Below, in pieces: positions 14,101 to 26,854 of a stretch of DNA of 64,000 nt. Position 1 is the first letter of the stretch. Each line of letters starts with the position of its first letter. The notes under the pieces are model-generated. The model was not told where the DNA came from. It saw only the letters and a program-made list of their open reading frames with translations, and did not search any database. Source of the DNA: Allacma fusca (Eukaryota > Arthropoda > Collembola > Symphypleona > Sminthuridae). Location of the stretch: positions 42,325,632 to 42,389,631 of the forward strand of contig OX359246.1 in assembly GCA_947179485.1 (NCBI GenBank), written 5' to 3'. Position numbers and translations under genes: made by a program.

Positions 14101-14340
14101 CAAGTAGTAATAGTAGGGAATATACGGAGCTTTCCACTCATATATGATATCATCCTTGTGGAATTTTTTGTCTTGCATTATACATGGGTCCTCCCTCTCC
14201 CATTGCAAAGCATGTACATAAAATGCCATTTCTAATACTAACTAATCTTTTTTTCCGTGAGGCAGGTTATTCTACGAAACTGATGCGGCAGTCTTTGCAC
14301 CTCAACAGAACAAGTCATTCCTAGAATCTCCTCTGGGCTG
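8185..14340. other. 6-kb gene-poor interval
   Basis: No open frame with coding character, no RNA gene and no transposon termini could be supported. The sequence is AT-rich and repeatedly carries TATGTA/TACATA words (for example near 9285, 9780-9840, 11685, 13430). It separates the minus-strand receptor-like gene from the plus-strand sugar transporter, so it holds both promoters and probably regulatory DNA. Confidence 0.5.
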
Positions 14341-14361
14341 CCCTACAAATTCCTTCCTCTC

Positions 14362-14407
14362 TATATAGTATACACTTGCCACGCAGGAACCTCATCCACT
14401 AGTCAGT
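14362..14407 (+). promoter_or_regulatory. Candidate core promoter of the sugar transporter
   Basis: TATATAGTATA (14362-14372) is followed 31-43 nt later by TCAGT (14403-14407), the arthropod initiator consensus. The start codon at 14421 would then have a very short leader. Spacing is slightly long for a standard TATA-Inr pair, so this is tentative. Confidence 0.35.
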
Positions 14408-14420
14408 TTGCGAAATCCAA

Positions 14421-16128
14421 ATGGAAACAACAAATAGATCAGCAGACGGGAGGAAGCTGCCACAATACATTGCGGCATTAGCGGGTAGGCCTATTGTAAC
14501 ATTATTTTTCTTTTTAATTCTATTGTTATAAAATAATTATTGCAAAAAAAAAAAATTAAGCCAAAAATGTCACAGACAGTATGTATATAAATAACAAAAA
14601 ATATGTTTATTACACAGCATGCCTTGGAGCCTTTTGCCTTGGAACGGTGTTAGGATGGTCCTCCCCAGCGGTCCCTGAACTTCGCAGGGACCCTGCTTGG
14701 GGTAACTTGGTCCCAATAAATGGAACTGATACGGGGGAGAAATGGCCCCCTGCACAGTGGATCGGGTCACTAGTGGCCCTCGGAGCTTTAATTTCCGGCC
14801 CGATAGCGGGCTTCAGTATTGACTTCTTCGGGAGGAAGACCACGATGATGATCTTATCTGCCCCTTTTGTTCTTGGATGGATGCTCATAACTTTCGCTCC
14901 CGCCCACAACCTGGCCATGATTTACGCTGGAAGATTTCTGACCGGATTTTGTGGCGGGGCTGTTTCTCTCGCCGCCCCTGTGTACATTGGTGAGACTGCT
15001 GAGGATAGTATTAGAGGGACTCTCGGGACTGGGTTCCAGTTGATGGTCACAATTGGGATATTATTCACGTGAGATTAATTTTTTTTATATTGTGTCTTTA
15101 TAATTTTGTGGCTAATCGGGGGGATAATAATATTTTATGATTGTAATTTAACGAGTAATATTAATTTGTTTTTTAGGTATATTGTGGGGGTCGCACTATC
15201 TTGGAAATGGTTGTCTTTAGTTTGTGGCTTCGGTCCAGTAGCTTTTTTAATTATGTTGATATTCCCACCTGAATCCCCCCGATGGTTAATAAGCAAGGGG
15301 AAGCATGCAGAGGCCTCCGAAGCCTTAAGATGGCTCCGAGGGGCAAAATCCAGTCAGCAAGTTGAGGAGGAGTTGGAGGGGATCCAAAGAGGTGTGGACG
15401 AAGGGAAGCAGGAATCAAGTTCTTTTGTGGATCTTCTGAAACCAGCGGTGTTGAAGCCGACGCTGATCTGTTTAGGACTAATGGTGTTCCAGCAACTGAG
15501 TGGAATTAATGCGGTCATTTTTTACACGACGGATATTTTTACGGATGCGGGGAGCTCCTTGTCCCCCTCGACCTGCACTATTATCGTTGGGGTGGTTCAA
15601 GTCGTGGCCACGGTTGGTTCCAGCTTACTCATGGATCGACTGGGTCGGAAGATCTTACTCCTGTTCTCAGAAATTACTATGGGGATTTTTCTGGTGGCTC
15701 TTGGGGTCTTCTTTTATACAAAAGCGACCCATCCGGAGACTGCTATTGGGATCGGTTGGCTCCCGTTAGTATCCTTGATAGTTTTTATTATTGCCTTCTC
15801 CATGGGCTTTGGACCCGTGCCTTGGTTAATGATGGGGGAGTTGTTGCCACCGAACATGAAAGGGCCTGCATCCGCATTGGCAACCTCATCCAATTGGATT
15901 TTAGCATTTGCTGTGACCCTGTGCTTTGAAGATATTAAGCTGGCCATTGGACCTGAATGGTGCTATTGGATGTTTGCTATTATTTGTGCCGTGGGGACGG
16001 CCTTTGTATTTATTTTCGTTCCGGAAACCAAAGGCAAGAGTTTGGATGAGATTCAGGAACATTTTGGAGCCAAACATCCACCAACCACAAATTTCGTGAA
16101 AAAGGCTGGTGATAATACTGACTGCTGA
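14421..16128 (+). CDS. Tret1-like: Facilitated trehalose transporter Tret1-like (MFS sugar porter)
   Basis: Three exons (14421-14484, 14618-15068, 15177-16128) join in phase to 488 codons plus stop, the normal length for a 12-helix major-facilitator sugar porter. Signature motifs appear in order: DFFGRK after helix 2 (about residue 90), GRFLTG in helix 4, PPESPRWL after helix 6 (about 203), QQLSGINAVIFY in helix 7 (about 277), DRLGRK between helices 8 and 9 (about 324), GPVPWLMMGE in helix 10, and PETKGKSLDEI after helix 12 (about 454). These place it in the SLC2/Tret1 group of arthropods, which moves trehalose or glucose down its gradient across the plasma membrane. Assignment to trehalose rather than another hexose is inference from overall resemblance. 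The N-terminal tail is short (about 20 residues), as in the shorter Tret1 forms. Confidence 0.93.
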
Positions 16129-16292
16129 AATCGGCGATAGATCAAAGATAGCTGTTTTACTTTCCGTCAAGTTTTTATGTAGTGTAGAATATGTAATCTT
16201 TAGGCTTTGTAATATGTATTTTGAACGAACAGAACAGTTACATGTGAAACTCCTCCCGCAATTGTGATATTTTTAGTATTTGTAACTTTAAA

Positions 16293-16298
16293 AATAAA
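16293..16298 (+). terminator. Poly(A) signal of the sugar transporter
   Basis: AATAAA lies about 165 nt after the TGA at 16126-16128, the first good match downstream. Confidence 0.6.
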
Positions 16299-16739
16299 GG
16301 GATGATTTTTTTAAACCGAGACTTGTGCTGTACAATATTTAAGATTTAGAAAAAAAAAATTTTGCTGAGCATAAAATATTTGCCTGAACTTGATTTGAAC
16401 TTGAATGTCATTCATAACTGCTTGATAACATTCAGAGTTAAGATATTCAAGCTGCGTGCATCTGCAATAAATACAACTTCCATTTGCATCATGGGATAGA
16501 AGAACATGCGATTTTATTTTTTATTTTTGGACTGCGAATATGGTCTCATCTATTATTTATGGTTCACATGTTTATTGAATTTTATGCCAGTTCATTAAGC
16601 TACATGAGAATTAAGGACTATTATAAATTTTCCTACTCATTACCTCCTCAGCACAATAATTTTAAGTTATAATTTGAGATTTTCTTTCGTTTTAAAATAC
16701 AGAATTTTTTTCTACATGTTTGAGTAGACATTCTTAAAT

Positions 16740-19290
16740 TTACAACGCATTTAGGATTGACAAGGTCAATTCTTTGTCAACAAATGTCACTCTTTTAGCT
16801 CCTACCTGGGTTGGTCTGGTTCCACCAAAAGGCTCTCGGAGCAAGTGTTTCGGGATTTGAGCAGCAACAGCTTCCTTCCAGTGCGATTTTTCCTCCGTGC
16901 CAAAAATTTCGAATTTGAGAGTCGGACTTTCCAAAATAGAACGTGAGATTTTTAGAATAGTATCCATAGCAGGAGAGCCTACAACAAAATAAAGACCAGG
17001 CTTGATTAAGACTGTGTTTTTTCTTTATGGGCAGGCGACCCTAATAGAAACGAAATGTGACCCCGAAATAATAATCCTATATGACGAAAAATATTATATA
17101 TATACCTGAAAGTTATAATATTGTTATTTCCCAACTACTGTAGCAATGCTTTAATGTGTGTGTACATATTCATTACATTTCTACGTATGCGCCATTGCTG
17201 TAGTAGCCCCATCTACACTTATTGTTAGCTTTAGTTCTAGTTTTAACAAAAAATAAAAGCTCATTTAAAACTCACAGTTCACGATAATAATTTTGGAAGT
17301 AAGCCCTGGAAAGTATTTTTTGAGTTTCTTGCTAACTTCCGTTACAGTTTGTATCACTGAAATACATAAATTATTGTTGATTTGTTTTATTACAAAAATA
17401 ATATTATGGTAGGTTAAAATAAATTGTAATTTCACATATGTATATTCCAAAATTAAAGCTTTCTGTACCATCCATGGAAGCCATGTCACTAGCAGAGAGG
17501 TTTGCAACATCTTGCAACATCACCACTCCCTCTGTAGAGTTTTCGGTGAGTGGTTGACCCGCAAATTTCCTTTTGTCAAGATCCAACAAAAGTTTTTCCA
17601 CGTGAGCAAAGCCTTGTACCGAATACGTAACAACATTCTCTCGTCCCCATTCTTTGAAAAGACGTGACATGTCTATGGCACCAACCTGAAGCGTCAAAAC
17701 TTTTGGGAACATACAATGTTTTGAAATATTGGCATGATGTTAGAAGCTACACGTCTACTGATAATGAAAATTATTCGGAGGGTATACACTAGTGATGTAC
17801 AAGTCACGACTGACTGACTGCTTCAGCAAAGACTGACTGATGCAAATAACTGACTTTGGACTGAATCAAAATATTTGGAGTGAGACTGAGACTGACTGGG
17901 ACTTAGAAGTTTATATATGAAGACTGATACTGACTCCCAGTTGATTGCATAACAATGAGAGACCGTACGACATCTCTATACATAAGACACCTTATTACGT
18001 GAAATTAAAGTGATTGTTTACAAAAAACGGCACTGTGTCTCCCTATAGCTTTCAAAAATTATTAAGGAGCCTAGATATGCACACAGGAAAAGATTTGGGA
18101 TAAAGAATTTAGGGTTAGTTGGCTTGAAATTCATTTATTGGACGTCCCCATGCTAATTAAATCTATACTCATACTCCCTTGGAAGAAAACAATCCACAGG
18201 TATAGATTCTCCTGCCTAGTGAGTACTTTTAAATTAAGCGTGTCCATCATTTTAGTTGCATTTTTTGAATACCAAAACACAATTATGTTGGCTCAAATAT
18301 TTTGCTTTCAATAATCTCGTTTACCACGTTGAAATTTAAGGCAATCAAAGGAGACCGAAATTCCTGTCATTCGAATACTTAAGCAAAATATTTAAGCCAA
18401 CATGATTGTGTTTTGGTATTTAAAAAATGTAATTACAACGACGCGCAATTACAAGACTGACTGACTAGACTGAGTCCGAAACTTTATAAAGTATGGACTG
18501 ACTTTGACTCAGTATTAACGAGTCCTGGAAGGAAAAAAACTGACTTTAGTAAGGGGTTCGAGAGACTGTGTACGACTTGGACTGAACTTTCACGACTTTG
18601 TACATCACTAGTATACACCCCAAACCATGTTATTACCTAACGAACCCTCTTTCGTCACAGCATCTGCAAACATGGGGTGCGATTCTAACCAATTCTCTGG
18701 AAAGGGTTCTAGGGCGAGTGAAGATATATTATTTTCTTTCCTCCATTTTGCTGCCTGTTAAAAATTAACTTATTGTTTGTCAACAATTATTAGCAATTAT
18801 AGTAATTGAAAGTAACATAATTATTTGATGCATAATGTTATTAACTGACTTAAATTATTAAATTGCTTATACTAAATTACCATGATAGCTTCAGCTATCG
18901 CCTTGAAATGAGCAACTTACTTTCCGCAATTTCTTCTCCGCCTTCTTCACGTCCGTTTTTCCAGCTTCAGTCAATAAATTTAGAGGGTTATAGATCTACA
19001 ACAAATTCTATTTCTGGCTACAATATTCAGTGCTTTTTGACATAATTACCTCTAATCCATCGCAGAAGGTAAAAATCATCTTCGTACAAGCTATCCTCTG
19101 GAATGATGTCTTGAATGGCTGCCTTTAGCTATGAAAAGATACGGATATCATCATTTCGAATAGTTAGCTCAAAGAGACAATCATAAAAGTTATCTTATGC
19201 GGATGGACTACACAATAATACAACAAAATGCAGGGATAATTTTACCTCTGCAATGGCTCCTGTCACATCAATTCGAGTAATTTTTCCCAT
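16740..19290 (-). CDS. SEC14-like / CRAL-TRIO lipid-binding protein
   Basis: Seven exons on the minus strand: 19290-19246, 19128-19050, 18964-18921, 18754-18637, 17699-17469, 17356-17276, 16978-16740. They join in phase to 278 codons plus stop. The N-terminal CRAL-TRIO-N helices are clear: DDFYLLRWIR followed after splicing by AGKTDVKKAEKKLRK, the family's LLRWLRARKF-KKAE-LR pattern. The SEC14 lipid-binding fold follows, including KKYFPGLTSKIIIVN (usual form YPERLKRI-IVNAP) and the C-terminal KHLLREPFGGTRP, matching the LP-EFGG end of the domain. Members carry a hydrophobic lipid or tocopherol/phosphoinositide between membranes; the ligand here cannot be read. There is no GOLD domain, so this is the short form. 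Intron 4 is much longer than the others because it contains a hAT element. Confidence 0.88.
17790..18610. mobile_element. Non-autonomous hAT element with GACTGACT arrays (intronic)
   Basis: Ends are inverted: TAGTGATGTACAAGTC at the left and the complement of TAGTGATGTACAAAGTC at the right. The 8-bp target duplication GTATACAC flanks it at 17782-17789 and 18611-18618. Sub-terminal zones near both ends are packed with TGACTGACT/GACTGAGACTG words. No transposase frame. It sits in intron 4 of the SEC14-like gene and leaves the splice sites intact. Confidence 0.85.
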
Positions 19291-20413
19291 GCTAATCTGG
19301 CTAAATTTGGGATTTGCTTTTCAAAAATCTGTTCAAAGAAGTTACTAGACCTATTAAGATAATAGTTTAGAATGGGGATTGTAAGAGTGTGGGACCAAGA
19401 CTCTCTCTTCTGGGCTCTCAAATGCTGAAGTGCATCTAAAGTGTGCACTAGTAATACCTTTATGGTAACTTTTTTTTGAAACATTATGCGAGAAATATGG
19501 ATGTAAATAACGTAATAAGCTATTCCCTCTATAATTAAGTATTACAGATCATATGTGTACCTCCTGGTGATAAATAATGCTAAAAGTATTGCTATTATTA
19601 AGCCAGTGCAAATCTAACAACCAGTCAAGGTCAATGCATGCATGGACAATTGAATTTGCACGTTTACTTACAAGTGGGATTTTTTGCCCGAAAAATAAAG
19701 TGCAATAATTACAATTATCCATTAGAACTGTTCATGCGTGGGAAATTCTTACTGGAGCTTACTTAACTTTGCATTTATTTGACTTTGCTGACGTCTTACT
19801 AAGGACTAGAATAGGTGCAAGCACTGAAAGATGAGCTAATTGAAAAAATAAACTAATTTAGAATTTTTTGTCAGCCTTCATCACCCAATCAATTATTGAC
19901 GTACCTTTAGTATCTTCTTGTCATTCTTGTTACAAGGTTTTACTAGGTTTTAAATCTCAGTTCTCAGAAGCAAATAAATCCGCAAGTAATCTGGTAGTAT
20001 TGTACGGATCTGACAAAAACTGTGTTACGTATTACTTATCACTGTACTTAAAGTACTTATAACTGCAGTACCTATACAACTTATGTAGGATCATGGGAAA
20101 TATTCCACCAAAAATTTTTTTGTGCACAATTTATTTATTCACGACTTTGTTTCACCACTGTTGCCATGCACGCATATGATTATATGCACATAATTCAAAT
20201 GAATAAATTACAGGCATGAGAGAATCGCAAGAATTGTTTTGATAAACTTGAACTTAATTATTAAAACATAACGGGTTAAAAAAGGGGTTGAAAAAGTAAA
20301 CTAAAGCACAGAAGAATATACTAAGACTTATGCAAATAAAAGTTGAATTTTTTTGTGCCTAGTTGGTCCCACTTCATGGACAATTTTGACCACAACAAAG
20401 GCATGCATTCAAT
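19291..20413. other. Intergenic interval between SEC14-like and F-box genes
   Basis: Contains the promoter side of the SEC14-like gene and the 3' end of the F-box gene. Nothing else is recognisable; short open frames here lack codon character and splice context. Confidence 0.5.
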
Positions 20414-22821
20414 CTACAAAAATGGCAATTCCGGTGGGACATATTTGTTATCAAGCTGAATATAATCGGCAACAGGTTCTAATGCTGACTTCAATTCTGG
20501 AAATTCCAAAATAAACTAAATCAATAGATTTCTTTTATTTACACGTGCACATTTATGTATAGATACTGTTCAGTATTTGGTATTTGATAACTTATAATAA
20601 CTATTACCGTCGAAAGCGTTGAGGCCTTTTGACATTCTCACTGTCACTGCCAACCCCGGCAACTGTTTTAAGGCATATTCAGCTGTGACTCCAGTAATAA
20701 AATTTGGAACATGGTTTTTGTAGCAAATGCCGCAAAAGAAATCCAGTCCCTCCACAACAAATTGAAGTTGTTGCAATTCTGCAAACAATAAAATAACACG
20801 ACGTTAAAAATGCACCAGAATATTCTAATATCTTAGCTGTAAATATTGTTGCAAGTATGTTGGAGTTTTTTTGATCGCTTTGAAGTATCTACTTTAACCA
20901 AGTCTTACTTTCAATATTCAAAAGAGATACTTCAGCCTTCTGTAGCTTCGCAATTTCTTCTTGTGAAATCTTCTTCCTGGATTTGCTCCCTCGATTTAAT
21001 TCACTACAAACAGTTTCCGGAATGCCCGCTAAGACCGAATCTAAGTTACACCCTTTTGAGTCACAATGAAAACCTTTAGCCGAGTCAATGAATACACTTA
21101 AATTCTCCATTAATAACCAACTCTTGGCAATGATTGGAAAAACCATATTAAAGTGAGTTAAAGTTGATTCCATCTCTAAATGAGTGATATAGGGAAATAG
21201 CGTGACAAGATATTGAAAACAATCCGGAGATGTGCCATGTATTTTCAGCTTCTTCAAACTTTTCCCAAAAACCTGAGGCCCGAAGATATCCAAAGGGAAG
21301 AATCTTAATAAGTCCCTTTTGAGAAGCTCAAACTTAATTTCTAAACCCTCAAGACTAGGAAATAAAGAATTCACATTGCTTCCTTTAGGGAAGTAATGAT
21401 ACTCCGACTCCTGTAACGAAAGATCGCCTCGCTGGACTTCCTTTTTATTCCAGTGCACCGGTTTGTACTCCAACCCGTGAGAGTCGTCCTCCAACTGTAT
21501 AATTTGAACTGACTTCATTTGAAATTTTGCTGGGAAATAGAAGTCAAGATCTTTGGCTGCAGGGATTGTTAAGATCTTCGCAGTATCTTTGCTGGATTCT
21601 AAAATACGATGAGTATACTTCTTCATATCCATTGCACAAGTACTACTGGGATCCCACGCAGAACGCTGCAACATCACATAACTCATATAAATTTAAATGT
21701 CCTCATTCTATCTAAAATCCTTAAAACAAAAAGAACACTATATTTTCATAATTAACTTCCCCCCCCCTCAAACAATTGAAACCTCACCCCAACAATATGA
21801 TGAATATTTGGGACTGCAGCAGCTGTCAACCTCACACCCAAATCCGAAAATCTCTCCAGAAGGTACTCCGTCGAGTCATCATCTGTCTCCAGATCTTCCG
21901 GATAAGAAGTACTATAAATTATCGATCTGACTGCATCAGTTTTACGAAGCCGAGCCACAACCTCATAAGCCTTCAAAGGGACTTCCATAATTTCCTTAAC
22001 ATTAACAGCCGCCCCCAGTAGATAGTTCATATGATGAAGATGAACCGAGTCCCCAAAATATATCTTCCGAAGTTGAGGAAGAACTGTAATCCCTGAATGT
22101 GTCCACTCATCAGCAACTGTCTGGGGTTTATAACTAAAAAAACTTATACGGTTGAATTTTAACACCTGAGTATTTGAGAGGTAAGATAAATGAAGGAGAT
22201 ACTCTCCAAAGTCAAAGGGATACGGATTGCTCTGATAGTCCAGGATATGAACCTTATCCCCGAATTCGGATAGGAATGTAAGGTACAAATCCCTATCTAA
22301 ATTCAATTTTTCCCTGCCAAGGCTCAGTCGTAGCTCAATCGATATCAAGTGATGCTTTCTCAAATTCCTCAATGTCTCCAACAATCCTTCCATATTTGTC
22401 CGGCTATTTTCGGAGAATCCATCAAAACCCAGTACTTCTTCCACTTCGACTATGGCGCTAGCTCTGGAGTTACTCCGCGTAGCCTTCCCACATTTTAAGG
22501 TAATCCCGCAATAGCACATTAACGGGTCCAAAACTGACAGCCACGTTTTGTTGACTTTGCAGCAGCTGACCAAATCCGTGTAGGCAAGATTGCTAAATAC
22601 TTCCTTCAAGATCTGTCCGAATTAAAAACACAACCCATATTTAATTCATTTTTTACCTCATTAATTAAGCATAAAAAATTCTACCACAACAAACCGTGAC
22701 AGCATGGAATAATCTCTTAAAAAATATTTTAATTACAAAAAATTTGACAAAATTTGATACGTACAACAAAATTTGACAGCGCAGCCCCAATGCTGCCCAC
22801 AAAGTCTTCCTGAAATTCCAT
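20414..22821 (-). CDS. F-box protein with leucine-rich C-terminal part
   Basis: Five exons on the minus strand: 22821-22765, 22612-21788, 21665-20909, 20778-20608, 20496-20414. Phases agree and give 630 codons plus stop. Residues about 20-60 read ILKEVFSNLAYTDLVSCC followed by KVNKTWL, a good F-box: (L/I)xxIFSxLxxxDLxxCxxVCKxW. F-box proteins are substrate adaptors of SCF ubiquitin ligases and bind SKP1 through this segment. The rest has spaced leucine-rich strands (for example LKKLKIHG, ITHLEMEST, MENLSVFID), suggesting degenerate leucine-rich repeats for substrate binding, but I cannot count regular units. The start at 22821 is chosen because the short first exon splices in phase to the F-box exon. 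Substrate unknown. Confidence 0.8.
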
Positions 22822-23249
22822 GCCGGCAATTTTTTGTGAAAAAATAAAAAACCACTGCTTTTAATTTAGTTTAATTTATAAGGTGTCACCAGATTTAAAT
22901 TTATTTTAACGTGTCATAAAAACTATATTTTATTTTGGGGGATTTCATGCCGCAGGACGCAGCTGATTTTTTTATGTTGTTGATATCCTAATTTTTAAAA
23001 ATCTGCCTCTATAGTGTGATTCCCGCGTTTTGGGGACGAAGTAAAGGATTACTGCATGTGGCGAAGTGTGCTTAATATCTGAAACATTTTAAGAAATAAA
23101 TAATTATATAATTAATAATATACTTATATTTTCAAAATAGGACCTTAAAATAAAATTAAGGCTTCTATTAAGTGAAAAAAGTGACATTTTTAGCCCACAA
23201 TCGTGTATGATTATTTTTTTTAATATAAAATAAATGCTTCCATCATTAT
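22822..23249. other. Short upstream region of the F-box gene
   Basis: AT-rich sequence with no open frame of note. It lies between the F-box start codon and the left edge of the first tandem segmental copy. Confidence 0.4.
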
Positions 23250-23834
23250 AGATGCATTTTATCTTATTAAAAGGGGTCCCTCCTTGTGAAGGGTCTTGTG
23301 TAATAATGGATTTAATATTATAAGGGATATTTCCATTCCTTATAAGGTGTAAGGGATTAATTTATATTAAAACAGTCAATTTGGTAGAAGAGACTGAACA
23401 TCATCATTAAAATCTTTGGACATGAACTACTTTATGGAGCTGTTTATAGCGTAATCCGTAATGCTAATTTTTCTCCTTTTGTAAGATGTCATTTCACAAG
23501 ATTTAGGGCCAAATTTTGCTGATTTTGAAGGGAGTTTTTATAAAAAATCCTAGTTTATTAAAAGGGATTAATTTACATAGCACCACAAATTATGTAATGT
23601 ATTTTTGATGGTTCATGGATACATTTGAGAAAGGACAGCATTCTTGGATCTTTAAAATTTTGTGAAGAGCTCCTTACTTTGTATTTTGTATTTGTTATTT
23701 CCTTAATGTAAACCGCTGTCGGGAGTTGGAAGTTGTGAAGGCTGACATTTCCGACAATTAGGAACTATATGACATAGCTACACTAACCTATATGGAAAAT
23801 TTTTACTAGAATGAATATTAAATGCAATAAATAG

Positions 23835-24543
23835 ATAGATAGATAGATAGATTTATTAAGGGTCGATATGGCCTTAGCCCTTACAACCCGCTTTTCATCG
23901 CAATTAGTACAATTAAGGTTTATCTGGCGACATGGTAAAATTCACATTCACGACATGTAAAACAATTCATGGTAAATTGGAATATTGAGTAAATAAATAA
24001 ATAAATAAATGGATAAGTAATTGTGGTGTAGGTAAAAAAGGTTCCCTGCTATAACAAGGGCCGTCAAAAACCCACACTTCTTTTCATGTTAATTATATGG
24101 TTTACATTTTGTAGCTTAAGACGTTGCGAGGGCGAGTTATCTCAATTTCCACAACTTAGGTTTTGTTGGGTAGACTAGCATACGCTTCCTTTTTACTTAC
24201 GTTTCGCGTACCGGTCTTGTGGATGAGTACTATTGTGCGATGAACCTTATCTGTGTCCTTACGTTGCGTTTCTTAGTCTGATTACTTCCGTCCAGAATAG
24301 GTAAGCTCTTTTTATGTAACTGGGTTCGTCTTCTTTATCGAGGAAATATTGTATGAAGTTCTGTCGGTTTAGGTTAGTAGCTTCTGGGATGTGTTTCATT
24401 CTAATGTTATTGTAGGTTTCGCATTCACACATTATGTGGAAGCAATCTTCTGGTTCTTTGAGGCAGGAGCAGGCGACGTCATTTGGTCTACATTTAGGCT
24501 TCCATCTGTACATTATTGCCTTTAGGTTTATGCTTCTGCCTTG
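23835..24543 (-). mobile_element. 5'-truncated non-LTR retrotransposon (LINE) fragment
   Basis: On the minus strand an open frame (24513-24259) encodes a Cys/His pattern, CSCLKEPEDCFHIMCECETY, typical of the zinc-ribbon-like tail after the reverse transcriptase in arthropod LINEs. About 400 nt of 3' UTR and a (TCTA)n tail (23851-23831) follow. The insertion is bounded by an 11-bp direct repeat GCAATAAATAG (23824-23834 and 24544-24554). The corresponding places in copies B and C read straight through GCAATAAATA without insert. Confidence 0.75.
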
Positions 24544-26030
24544 GCAATAAATAGTGTATGTTCTAAATTTGCAAACCGAAAATGCAGAGTATTCTCATTA
24601 TTTCCGGATTTTTCTATGTTTGGGAGGGGGTACTGTTATTCGTCTTCACTTGCAACGTTGTTATTGTTCGTATGTAATTATTCAAGATTCAATTCCCATC
24701 TCATTTGGAAACCTATACATACGTGTATGTTATTTGCAATTTACAATAATAAGGGCATACTGTGCTTCTACCGTAAACGTAGCGCATTGGTAATGGCTCA
24801 TGACGACATAAAATAAAGCATTTAAAAAACAGGGAAAATATTACTTGGGAGAAGGTTAATTTTTAGTTAGCTTTTTTATTAGTTATTGCAGAATTTTAGG
24901 TGCTATCATTAGATAGGTTTGATTTGGTTATGTTTGAATAAGTTTAGGAAATTTCTCCTTTACAGGGAAGGTATTGTGAGCAAATATGACATCATTTGCT
25001 TGATTTTTTTTGTGGGTCAGCTTCGTAATGACACGGTAGCCTTGACTCTCCATGTAGTTCACGATTTCTTCCGCACCTCCCTTCCCGTGGACAAACTCAA
25101 CTGTGAGGACCTAATTTTTTCATACGTTTTTCAGCATTTTTTTGTAAATACCCACGCATCATAGTTTACTCCAGATCTTACCGTGATATTTATTAAGTGA
25201 AATGGAATAGTGTAGAGTACATTCATCTCAAAGCCCTCCACATCTAAGCTAAAGTAATCCACTGTCTTCACTCCTATGGAACTTAGCAGAGAGAATAAAG
25301 GGAAGCACTGCACTCTAACGGAAGATATTTTATTTTTTCCAGTTCGGGAAGATTCTGAAACATCTTCAACATTTTCTGACTTGATCTTACCGATATTAAA
25401 ATTTTGATTGAAAATAACCTAAATACATACAAAGTTTATTTAAGGTTTCAAGAGAAGTGTAGAATTTTGTCTAATAATAATTTTGCATTTTTGTCACTCA
25501 AATTAAGATCTGATACCTCATGTGGATAAGCATGAATAGACAAGCAACAAGAAGCAGCCCAGGCTTTACGATGTTTTGATATTAACAAATCAAAATTTTT
25601 AGGGTCAGCTTCTACTAACAGACCCTATATGGTATATTACGCAACAATAAATACATACATGGTAAGAATTCCTTGAAGTATTACGGTCACAAATTTGTGT
25701 AAGTGTTTTGTATAGCCCTTTTTACCTTCCAACTAAAATCCCTTTCCAATGCCAAGGTATTCGACCGGGTCTCGCCATCTAGTGCACCGCACTCTACGAA
25801 AAAACCGTTTCTCTGTATTAAAATAACTAACATTAAAAGGAAATTTAAAATAAAATAAAAATAACGCCGACTTTATTATTTACGATTTGTTGTTTTATTA
25901 CACACAAAATACACAGAACATACATACCTTCCCCTGAAAAAGTTTTTTTACGATCTCTGACTGACCCATTGATGGATCTATGTCTGGCTTTTGTAGGTTA
26001 TAGGACACATTAACAGATGGAGGTGGCTTC

Positions 26031-26854
26031 TAGAGCATCACCCCGTGGGATATTTTAGGCCCGTGCCCGCCCGTGGCTCGTAACGTTTTACCTGTACCCG
26101 CCCGGCCCGAAATTAATGTTTATCAAAAAAGCCCGGCCCGGCCCGCAAAATTAAAAAAAGCCCGTAGCCCGCCCGCAAATACCATACATCTTAAATACTG
26201 AAAAACTGTATAAATATTGGTGTTCTTGACTGTTACATACAGTCGTTAAACTACCTTGTTTATTAAGAAGGCAATACAAAAGCTTATGCTGCTATTTCGG
26301 CTTTGGTAAGCACTTCTGGTGGCGTTCTTGAATTTATTACAATGTTAACTTCTGGATTCTTATTACAAATACTTGAACTACTAGCAGGATTCATCTTCTA
26401 GACTAAATGGAATGTTCCACAGTAATGAAGAGCGAAATGAAACTTACTAAATAACAAAGGCAGGTATGCAAGAAAACTTTTCTTGCATACCTGCCTTTGT
26501 TATTTAGTAACAGTCGTATAGACGGGCACGGGCCTAAAATATCCCACGGGGTGATGCTCTATCGTACACCAAGACTTATTGTTAGTTTGTTTGAAAGCTA
26601 AAATTGCAAACGTCTGAAATTCGTTCGTCATTCAAGTCTATGACCATTCACAACCGCTGCTCCTGCATTCACAACTAATGAAATTTCTCACGGGCTTTTA
26701 CGGGCTTTCACGGTCTTTTTTAACCGCGATGAAAAGACCGTACCCGCCCGTAACCCGTCAAACGTAATAATTTTTACCCGTACCCGCTCGAAGCCCGTGC
26801 GGGCCGGGCTTTTTGCGGGCTTACCCGTAAATTTTAACCGCCCGAGATGCTCTA
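26031..26854. mobile_element. Non-autonomous hAT element with CCCGTACCCG arrays, in an exon
   Basis: Outer ends TAGAGCATC and GATGCTCTA are inverted; the 8-bp duplication GTGGCTTC flanks it (26023-26030, 26855-26862). Both flanks inside the ends are rich in CCCG/GCCCG words (ACCCGCCCGGCCCG type). No transposase. The first 38 bp (26031-26068) recur as an exact inverted copy at 26524-26561, so the element is compound. Confidence 0.88.
26444..26510. repeat. Near-perfect 33-bp-arm palindrome inside the hAT element
   Basis: Arms 26444-26476 and 26478-26510 are exact reverse complements around a single central base. The palindrome lies just before the inverted copy of the left terminus. Confidence 0.9.
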
